A DNA stretch of 21,023 nt from Porphyromonadaceae bacterium UBA7042. Its GTDB lineage: Bacteria > Bacteroidota > Bacteroidia > Bacteroidales > Muribaculaceae. The notes beneath the pieces are model-generated. The model saw only the letters and a program-made list of their open reading frames with translations. It made no database searches and had not been told where the DNA came from. A program made the position numbers and the translations under genes. Below are positions 15,367-21,023 of this stretch, in pieces; the first letter of the stretch is position 1; each line of letters opens with the position of its first letter. The stretch lies in contig DLAR01000064.1 of the NCBI GenBank assembly GCA_002494015.1, positions 8,432 to 29,454 of the forward strand. Reading direction: 5' to 3'.

Positions 15367-16872
15367 CTATGCCTTGACCTCGGCAAGCATCTTTTTGCCC
15401 TTGGCGATGGCATCGTCGATAGTGCCGACGTTGAGGAATGCCTGCTCGGGATATTCGTCCATCTCGCCCGAAAGAATCATCTTGAAACCGCGGATTGTCT
15501 CGCTAAGAGGCACCATGACGCCGGGGAGGCCGGTGAACTGCTCGGCAACGTTGAACGGCTGCGAGAGGAATCGCTGGGCGCGGCGGGCGCGGGCAACAAC
15601 GAGCTTGTCTTCGTCAGACAACTCGTCGACACCGAGGATGGCGATGATGTCCTGAAGCTCGTTGTACTTCTGAAGAAGCTGCTTGACAGCCTGCGCGGTA
15701 TTGTAGTGGTCCTCGCCGATGATATTGGGGTCGAGGATTCGCGAGGTCGATTCGAGGGGGTCGACTGCGGGATAGATACCAAGCTCCGAGATTTTACGAG
15801 AGAGCACGGTTGTGGCATCAAGGAAGCTGAAGGTGGTCGCGGGAGCGGGGTCGGTCAAGTCGTCGGCCGGCACATAGATAGCCTGCACCGAGGTGATTGA
15901 ACCGTTCTTGGTCGAAGTGATTCGTTCCTGAAGGGCTCCCATTTCCGATGCGAGTGTGGGCTGGTAACCCACTGCCGAAGGCATACGGCCTAGAAGTGCC
16001 GACACCTCAGAACCGGCCTGAGTGAAACGGAAGATGTTGTCGATAAAGAGAAGGATGTCCTTGCCGCCGCCGTCCTGATCGCGGAACTGCTCGGCAACAG
16101 TAAGACCTGAAAGTGCCACGCGGAGACGTGCGCCCGGAGGCTCGTTCATCTGACCAAACACAAGTGTGGCCTGAGATTTCTCAACCTCTTTCATGTCGAC
16201 ATCGCCAAGGTTCCATTCGCCCTTGTCCATTCCCTCGCGGAACTTGTCGCCATATTTCATAACGCCGCTCTCGATCATCTCGCGGAGAAGGTCGTTACCC
16301 TCGCGGGTGCGTTCGCCAACACCGGTAAACACCGAGAATCCGTTGTGCCCCTTGGCGATGTTGTTGATAAGCTCCATGATGAGCACGGTCTTACCCACAC
16401 CGGCACCGCCGAAAAGACCGATTTTGCCACCCTTGCTGTAGGGTTCGAGAAGGTCGATTACCTTGATACCTGTATAAAGAATCTCGGTACCGATTGTGAG
16501 GTCGTCGAATTCAGGGGCAGGCTGGTGGATGGGGCGCAAGTTTTCGTGTTCAAGCGCGGGGAGGCGGTCAATAGCATCACCCAACACGTTGAGCAAGCGG
16601 CCTTTTACCTGATTGCCGGTCGGGACGGCAATCGGACGCTCAAGGTTATCGACACGCACACCGCGCTGCAAGCCGTCGGTACTTTCCATGGCGACACAAC
16701 GCACGGTGTCTTCGCCGATGTGCTGTTCTACTTCAAGAATAAGCTGGGAGCCATCGGGACGATCCACCTTGAGAGCCGTGTAGATGGGAGGGATGATATT
16801 GTCATCGCCCTCAAAAATCACATCGACCACGGGACCGATTACTTGGGCTACTTTTCCGTATTTTTCACTCAT
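15367..16872 (-). CDS. atpD: ATP synthase F1 subunit beta
   Basis: The catalytic subunit of F1, 501 residues. Landmarks: P-loop GGAGVGKT at 155-162, the catalytic Glu187 in GVGERTREGNDL, NEPPGARLRVALSGLT, and the DELSDEDKL motif, the family's DELSEEDK (the DELSEED lever). Compared with the roughly 460 residues of E. coli beta, there is an insertion of about 27 residues at ~206-233 (containing FREGMDKGEWNLGDVD) just before GQMNEPPG; such an insertion is, as far as I recall, a Bacteroidota trait. This is the first gene of the atp block and follows nuoH after 66 bp in which I find no good TAnnTTTG element, so it probably depends on transcription from nuoA. Confidence 0.98.
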   Translation of the reverse strand: MSEKYGKVAQVIGPVVDVIFEGDDNIIPPIYTALKVDRPDGSQLILEVEQHIGEDTVRCVAMESTDGLQRGVRVDNLERPIAVPTGNQVKGRLLNVLGDAIDRLPALEHENLRPIHQPAPEFDDLTIGTEILYTGIKVIDLLEPYSKGGKIGLFGGAGVGKTVLIMELINNIAKGHNGFSVFTGVGERTREGNDLLREMIESGVMKYGDKFREGMDKGEWNLGDVDMKEVEKSQATLVFGQMNEPPGARLRVALSGLTVAEQFRDQDGGGKDILLFIDNIFRFTQAGSEVSALLGRMPSAVGYQPTLASEMGALQERITSTKNGSITSVQAIYVPADDLTDPAPATTFSFLDATTVLSRKISELGIYPAVDPLESTSRILDPNIIGEDHYNTAQAVKQLLQKYNELQDIIAILGVDELSDEDKLVVARARRAQRFLSQPFNVAEQFTGLPGVMVPLSETIRGFKMILSGEMDEYPEQAFLNVGTIDDAIAKGKKMLAEVKA

Positions 16873-16938
16873 TTCTCAGGAGTTTAAAAAGGTGTTGTTG
16901 TTTTCTTACTACTAAGTCGGCACGGTTGAAACCGGGGA

Positions 16939-18018
16939 CTAATGGATATACAACCTGAATGTAATAACCAATACCATCAGCACAAGGTTCACGAGGTTGA
17001 TGGGGAGGAGGTATTTCCATTCAAGCGAAAGGAGCTGGTCGATGCGCAGACGGGGGAATGTCCACTTGAACCAAATAATGATAAACGAGATTGCCACGGC
17101 CTTTCCGACAAACCATACAACCGAGGGAATGTAGTCCATGACGTGGTTGAAAGCATCAAGGCCGGGGATGTGGAGGGGCATCCAGCCGCCGAAGAACAGC
17201 AGCGCAGCGACACCTGACACAATGAAAAGGTTAAGGTATTCGGCAAGGTAGAAGAAACCGAAGTGGATGCCGGAATATTCGGTGTGGTAACCGGCTGTCA
17301 GCTCGCTTTCGGCCTCGGGAAGGTCAAACGGGCCACGGTTGGTCTCAGCTGTACCTGCAATGAGGAATATCACAAAGGCGATAATAGCGGGAATGTGGCC
17401 CGAGAAGATGAACCAGAGGTTTTCCTGAGCCTTCACGATACCACCGACCGACATTGTACCGGCGAGGGCGACCATCGTTATGACGCTGAGTCCCATTGAC
17501 AGCTCGTAGCTGACCATCTGGGCACCGGAGCGGAGCGCGCCGATGAGAGTGAACTTGTTGTTACTCGACCATCCTGCAAGAAGGATGCCGAGGACACCGA
17601 TCGAAGACACGGCGAGGAGGAAGAATATACCTACGTTGAAGTCGATAATCTGCAAACCGTTACCCCAAGGGAGGACGGCGAAAGCAAGCATCGACGCGAT
17701 GATTACAAGATAGGGGGCGAGGGCAAAGAGGAATTTGTCGACATGGTTGAGCGAGATAAGCTCCTTGATGAGAATCTTGAACATGTCGGCGATACTCTGA
17801 AGGAGTCCCCACGGACCCACGCGGTTAGGGCCGAGACGGCACTGGAACGCGGCACACACCTTGCGTTCAAACCAGATGTAGAACAGGGCCAAAACTGCAT
17901 AGAGAAGCATCAAACCGACACCGATAAGGAGGCATTCGATGGTCACGGCCAGCCACTCGGGCATCACGTTGAGAAACATGGAGTGCAGCCAAGCGGTTCC
18001 TATTGAAAAATCTTGCAT
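16939..18018 (-). CDS. nuoH: Complex I membrane subunit NuoH
   Basis: NuoH (ND1 homologue) anchors the peripheral arm and forms much of the quinone chamber. The 359-residue product has about eight to nine helices, with the signature ERKVCAAFQCRLGPNRVGP at 51-69, NNKFTLIGALRSGAQMVSYE at about 153-172, and the quinone-site loop ETNRGPFDLPEAESEL at 225-240 followed by TAGYHTEYSG. All acidic residues of that loop are there. In Bacteroidales with the usual order this gene is followed directly by nuoI; here the transcript continues into atpD instead. It begins 45 bp after nuoCD. Confidence 0.97.
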   Translation of the reverse strand: MQDFSIGTAWLHSMFLNVMPEWLAVTIECLLIGVGLMLLYAVLALFYIWFERKVCAAFQCRLGPNRVGPWGLLQSIADMFKILIKELISLNHVDKFLFALAPYLVIIASMLAFAVLPWGNGLQIIDFNVGIFFLLAVSSIGVLGILLAGWSSNNKFTLIGALRSGAQMVSYELSMGLSVITMVALAGTMSVGGIVKAQENLWFIFSGHIPAIIAFVIFLIAGTAETNRGPFDLPEAESELTAGYHTEYSGIHFGFFYLAEYLNLFIVSGVAALLFFGGWMPLHIPGLDAFNHVMDYIPSVVWFVGKAVAISFIIIWFKWTFPRLRIDQLLSLEWKYLLPINLVNLVLMVLVITFRLYIH

Positions 18019-18063
18019 AACTTCTTGATAATTACTATATTCTCAATTAAGTACTGACATGGT

Positions 18064-19701
18064 TTAACGGTCGATGTCGGGCACGATATAGTCGAGCGAA
18101 CCGCCGATAGTGATAAGGTCGGCAATCTTGCTGCCCTCGGTGATGTGATCAACGACAGCGGCGAGGGGCAGACAGGGAGGAGCGAGTTTCAAACGATAGG
18201 GAGAAGTGGTGCCGTCACTCTCGATGTAGACACCGAATGCGCCGCGACATCCCTCGACAACCTTGAACCAGCTTCCGACAGGGAGCTTGAGCACCTTGGG
18301 AACCTTGACGCAATATTCTCCTTCGGGGATGTTGTCGATGAGCTGCGCGATAATGCGGGCACTCTGTTCCATTTCGTCCATACGCACCTTGAAACGTGCC
18401 ATCGAGTCGCCTTCGTGACGCACGACTTCGTCAAATTCGAGTTCGCCATAGATACTGTAAGGATCAGTCTTGCGCACGTCGCATGCCCATCCCGAGGCAC
18501 GGCCCGAAGGACCGCTGACAGCCCAGCTGATGGCATCCTCCCGCGAGAGGACACCGACGTTCTCCATGCGGTTCTTTGCGATGACGTTGCCGGTGAAAAT
18601 CTTGTTGTATTCAGCGATATTCTTGGGGAGCACGTCGAGAAGGTCGTGGACATCTTTTACGAAATTTTCGTCGAGATCCTGCATGACACCACCGATGCAG
18701 CCATAGTTGAAAGTCATGCGGGCACCGCAGGTGCGCTCGAAGATGTTGAGAATCTGCTCGCGGACACGCAGCGTGTAGAACAGCATCGTGGTCGCCCCGA
18801 GGTCCATACAGTAGGTGCCGATAAAGAGGCAGTGGGACGCGATGCGCGACAACTCGTCCATCAGCACACGGATTACCTGCGCGCGGCGGGAGATTGTGAT
18901 TCCGGCAGCCTCCTCGATTGCCATGCAGAGGCCGTGGTGGTAAATCTGACCCGAAAAATAGTCGAGACGATCCATGAAATGGAGTGTCTGCGGGTAGGTA
19001 AGGCTTTCGCAGATTTTTTCGACACCGCGATGAATATATCCGAGATAAATGTCTATTTTCTTGATAGTCTCGCCGTCGACAGCGGTGCGGAAACGCAACA
19101 CGCCGTGGGTGGCGGGGTGCTGCGGGCCGATGTTGACAACGAAGTCGTCTTCGGCAAAGACGCGCTCCTGACGTTTTTCGATTTTGCCGTCGGGAAGTTC
19201 GACATAGGTATCAGTGAAATCGCTCTGACGCTCGTTTTCAAAGGGTGCGACAGGGTTCAGTTTGGGGTCTGCGTCGTAATCCTTGCGCAAAGGGTATCCT
19301 TTCCAGTCGATGCTGAGGAAGAGGCGGCGCATGTCGGGATTGTTGATAAAGATGATACCGAAGAAGTCGTATACCTCGCGTTCAAATACAGTCGCGATTG
19401 CCCAAAGGTCAAACACGCTGTGAACAAAAGGTTTGTTGCGGTCACCGGTGGCAAGCACCTTGACAGCGATATGGGTATTGTGGCGGGTCGAGGTCAGCTC
19501 GTAGACACAACCCATCCCCTTCTCCTGCCAGTCCATACCGACGATTGTCACGAGGAAGTCAAAGCTCAGCTCGGGGTCTTCCTTGAGAGTTTTGGCCAAT
19601 TCGTGCCATTGAGCGTCAGGAATGGTCACCGTGAGGGTCTGTCCTTCCTCAAAGACCGCCTGTGGAAACAGCTTGGAAATTTTTCCTTGGATGTCAGCCA
19701 T
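18064..19701 (-). CDS. nuoCD: Fused complex I subunits NuoC and NuoD
   Basis: One polypeptide carries both the 30-kDa (NuoC) and 49-kDa (NuoD) parts of the quinone-reducing module. The first ~160 residues contain the NuoC signature (EREVYDFFGIIFINNPDMRR then GYPLRKDY); a linker leads to NuoD, which begins at VVNIGPQHPATHGVLRF. The quinone-binding His of ATHG and Tyr of RLDYFSG, equivalent to His38 and Tyr87 of Thermus Nqo4, are retained, and the end is GSLDYIVPDIDR. The frame extends to 19734, but the ATG at 19701 (MADIQGKISKLFP) gives a more family-like start, for 545 residues. The fusion is known from several lineages, Bacteroidales included. No nuoE, nuoF or nuoG follows, although in canonical operons they would lie before nuoH. 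Confidence 0.96.
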   Translation of the reverse strand: MADIQGKISKLFPQAVFEEGQTLTVTIPDAQWHELAKTLKEDPELSFDFLVTIVGMDWQEKGMGCVYELTSTRHNTHIAVKVLATGDRNKPFVHSVFDLWAIATVFEREVYDFFGIIFINNPDMRRLFLSIDWKGYPLRKDYDADPKLNPVAPFENERQSDFTDTYVELPDGKIEKRQERVFAEDDFVVNIGPQHPATHGVLRFRTAVDGETIKKIDIYLGYIHRGVEKICESLTYPQTLHFMDRLDYFSGQIYHHGLCMAIEEAAGITISRRAQVIRVLMDELSRIASHCLFIGTYCMDLGATTMLFYTLRVREQILNIFERTCGARMTFNYGCIGGVMQDLDENFVKDVHDLLDVLPKNIAEYNKIFTGNVIAKNRMENVGVLSREDAISWAVSGPSGRASGWACDVRKTDPYSIYGELEFDEVVRHEGDSMARFKVRMDEMEQSARIIAQLIDNIPEGEYCVKVPKVLKLPVGSWFKVVEGCRGAFGVYIESDGTTSPYRLKLAPPCLPLAAVVDHITEGSKIADLITIGGSLDYIVPDIDR

Positions 19702-19748
19702 GATGGTTATATTGTTGCCGATTGAGGGTGTCAACCGATTATGGTTCT

Positions 19749-19762
19749 ATATATTAATATAT
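19749..19762. repeat. AT-only perfect palindrome between nuoB and nuoCD
   Basis: A 14-bp perfect palindrome (ATATATT/AATATAT) lies in the 75-bp gap ahead of nuoCD, the longest gap within the first nuo part. It could be chance in an AT-rich spacer or a weak binding site. No promoter element is evident next to it. Confidence 0.35.
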
Positions 19763-19776
19763 GTATGTCAATGTAA

Positions 19777-20385
19777 TTAGTCATTCACGCCGGGAACAGG
19801 ATGGTTTTTCAGAAATTCTTCCTGCTTTTCCTGACGGTTTACGCCGCCAAAAAATTTCTCGACCTTGATTTTGCGCGAGAGCTGCATGATGCCGTAAATC
19901 ATGGCCTCGGGACGGGGCGGACATCCGGGGACAAACACATCCACGGGGACTATATCCTCGATTCCCATCGCCACATGATAGCTTTTCTTGAACGGGCCGC
20001 CTGAAATGGCGCAGCTGCCGCAGGCAATCACATACTTGGGCTCGGCAAGCTGGTCATAGAGACGGCGCATGACGGGAGCCATGCGGTGAACAATCGTGCC
20101 GGCAACCATCATGAAGTCGGCCTGACGGGGCGAGGCGCGTGCAACTTCCCAGCCAAAACGCGCCATGTCGTAACGTGCCGCGCCGAGCGACACAAATTCG
20201 ATGCCGCAGCAACTGGTGGCGAAAGTAAGTGGCCAGATTGAGTTGGACCGCCCCCAGTTGATAAGGTTGTCAAGGGTGCCGACGATGACATTGGTACCGC
20301 TGTCCTGCAACTCCTTGACGAGAGATTCGATGTATTCGTTGTCTTTCCACGCCTCGTAGGGCATGTTCTTTGTCGTTACTTCCAT
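19777..20385 (-). CDS. nuoB: Complex I iron-sulfur subunit NuoB
   Basis: NuoB binds the terminal cluster N2, which reduces quinone. The 202-residue product has the ligand set Cys59-Cys60 in TSCCGIEF, Cys125 in ACGSCAISGG and Cys155 in PGCPPRPEA, with the nearby conserved runs RYDMARFGWEVARASPRQAD and VAGTIVHRMAPVMRRLYDQ. Its start codon overlaps the end of nuoA by 10 bp, a usual sign of translational coupling. The tail after residue ~175 (FFGGVNRQEKQEEF) is hydrophilic and not diagnostic. It is complete and of normal length. Confidence 0.98.
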   Translation of the reverse strand: MEVTTKNMPYEAWKDNEYIESLVKELQDSGTNVIVGTLDNLINWGRSNSIWPLTFATSCCGIEFVSLGAARYDMARFGWEVARASPRQADFMMVAGTIVHRMAPVMRRLYDQLAEPKYVIACGSCAISGGPFKKSYHVAMGIEDIVPVDVFVPGCPPRPEAMIYGIMQLSRKIKVEKFFGGVNRQEKQEEFLKNHPVPGVND

Positions 20386-20744
20386 TCAAGCGCTCCTTTC
20401 CGCCAAGCATAGACAAGGCCCAGCACTAAGATTCCGAAAAACACTGCGATGCTCAACAGTCCCTGTGTCCCGAGTTCCTGAACGCGCACCGCCCAAGGAT
20501 AAAGGAACACTGTCTCAACGTCAAACATCAGGAACAAAATGGCAAAAAGATAATATCCCACCTTGAACTGAGCCATTGACTCGCCACGGGTGGGAATACC
20601 ACATTCGTATGCCTCGCCTTTCTGAGGATTGAAGGACCGCGGGGAAATCAATCCGGCGAGCCACAGCGCAATTGCCACAAGTGCCACGCCAGTAAGGAGC
20701 GCGACAACGGCAAGAGTTGCGTTTTGAATTGCTAATGCTATCAT
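20376..20744 (-). CDS. nuoA: Complex I membrane subunit NuoA
   Basis: The ND3 homologue, 122 residues with three membrane helices. The cytoplasmic loop has YECG at 46-49, whose cysteine lies near the quinone cavity, and helix two has FLMFDVETVFLYPWA at 71-85 with Asp75 and Glu77 forming part of the proton path. It is the first gene of the 18-gene cluster. The upstream 279 bases hold no gene but contain a terminator-like hairpin and two matches to the Bacteroidota -7 element, the nearer one leaving a leader of about 50 nt. Confidence 0.97.
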   Translation of the reverse strand: MIALAIQNATLAVVALLTGVALVAIALWLAGLISPRSFNPQKGEAYECGIPTRGESMAQFKVGYYLFAILFLMFDVETVFLYPWAVRVQELGTQGLLSIAVFFGILVLGLVYAWRKGALEWK

Positions 20745-20785
20745 ATAATTATGTTACATCAAAAATTTTCCATTGCACTGAGGGC

Positions 20786-20808
20786 GGATAAGGCATTATC
20801 CAAAGATA
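20786..20808 (-). promoter_or_regulatory. Candidate promoter of the nuo-atp operon, with a dyad at the start site
   Basis: On the minus strand TATCTTTG (20801-20808) fits the Bacteroidota -7 consensus TAnnTTTG exactly. No good -33 TTTG is found 19-20 bases upstream. Transcription would start near 20794 and give a leader of about 50 nt before nuoA. A perfect 6-bp inverted repeat with a four-base loop (GGATAA/TTATCC, 20786-20801) covers this start region, so it could be an operator or a 5' stem. The site lies just downstream of a terminator-like hairpin, which fits an operon start. Confidence 0.5.
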
Positions 20809-20860
20809 AAATACAAATACAGCCTTTAATGACCTTACGGGCCTTTTATGAGCCACAGAC

Positions 20861-20878
20861 AAAAAAGCCGCTCGGCTC
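20861..20878 (-). terminator. Rho-independent terminator-like hairpin upstream of nuoA
   Basis: Minus strand: AGCC, loop GAGC, GGCT, directly followed by a T-run (six T counting the last stem base). The stem is short (4-5 bp) but GC-rich and the T-tract is good. It most likely ends a minus-strand gene lying to the right of the window. If the farther -7 match at 20955-20962 is used, it would instead act as an attenuator in the nuo leader. Confidence 0.55.
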
Positions 20879-20954
20879 AACTAACCGACTATCAATCACC
20901 TTATTGCAGCTATATCAAGACTCGTCAAGGCATACCCGTCCGCAAAATTCAGTG

Positions 20955-20962
20955 CAAATATA
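20955..20962 (-). promoter_or_regulatory. Second TAnnTTTG match upstream of the terminator-like hairpin
   Basis: TATATTTG on the minus strand is a perfect -7 match in an AT-rich setting, with no clear -33 partner at the right distance. A transcript from here would run through the hairpin at 20861-20878 and reach nuoA only by read-through, with a leader of about 205 nt. It could also be a chance match. Confidence 0.3.
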
Positions 20963-21023
20963 GTCAAAAATTCTGAAATTACATCCATTTCCACAACCTA
21001 TTTCAGGGCCGGCGCATGAAATT

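Noticed and set aside
18145..19725. A 526-codon open frame on the plus strand, opposite nuoCD
   Set aside because: It mirrors the codon usage of the fused NuoC/NuoD gene and has no recognisable fold or start context.
20751..20963. A 70-codon plus-strand frame upstream of nuoA
   Set aside because: Composition is non-descript, there is no similarity to anything I know, and it covers the promoter-like and terminator-like signals on the other strand.

Overview
The window looks like a chromosomal segment of a Bacteroidota member of the order Bacteroidales. The evidence is a fused NuoC/NuoD, a complex I gene set without nuoE, nuoF and nuoG, an AtpB with a signal peptide and an extra periplasmic domain, a very short AtpC, an AtpB-to-AtpG gene order typical of the phylum, and candidate TAnnTTTG promoter elements. 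A gut Muribaculaceae-like lineage is my guess from overall protein style, not something I can prove here.

Layout. Bases 1-790 are AT-rich accessory debris: a decayed piece of a Bacteroidales tyrosine integrase runs directly into the first ~29 codons of a zinc-type alcohol dehydrogenase on the opposite strand, followed by about 470 bp without a gene. Next come an intact short-chain dehydrogenase (791-1552, +) and, convergent with it, a two-gene minus-strand unit, murI then a YpfJ-type membrane zinc peptidase (1563-3271). From 3374 to 20744 everything is on the minus strand: one unbroken 18-gene bioenergetic cluster. Read in its own direction it is nuoA-nuoB-nuoCD-nuoH, then the complete F-type ATP synthase set atpD-C-B-E-F-H-A-G, then nuoI-J-K-L-M-N. 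The candidate promoter and a terminator of an upstream unit lie at 20745-20962, and a heptamer-repeat hairpin (3313-3355) sits after nuoN.

How the genes work together. The nuo products form an 11-subunit complex I lacking the NADH-oxidising module, which passes electrons to quinone and pumps protons. The atp products use the resulting gradient (or build it by ATP hydrolysis). Here the consumer is encoded inside the operon of the producer, so generator and user of the proton gradient would be co-transcribed if no strong internal promoter or terminator exists. This nesting is the most notable thing in the window. Secondary points of interest are a NuoM that lacks the usual TM7 pumping lysine, a NuoI with a ~95-residue Ala/Lys/Glu-rich tail, an epsilon subunit without its inhibitory C-terminal domain, and a strong GC-rich hairpin between atpA and atpG. 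I found no tRNA, rRNA, CRISPR array or intact mobile element.
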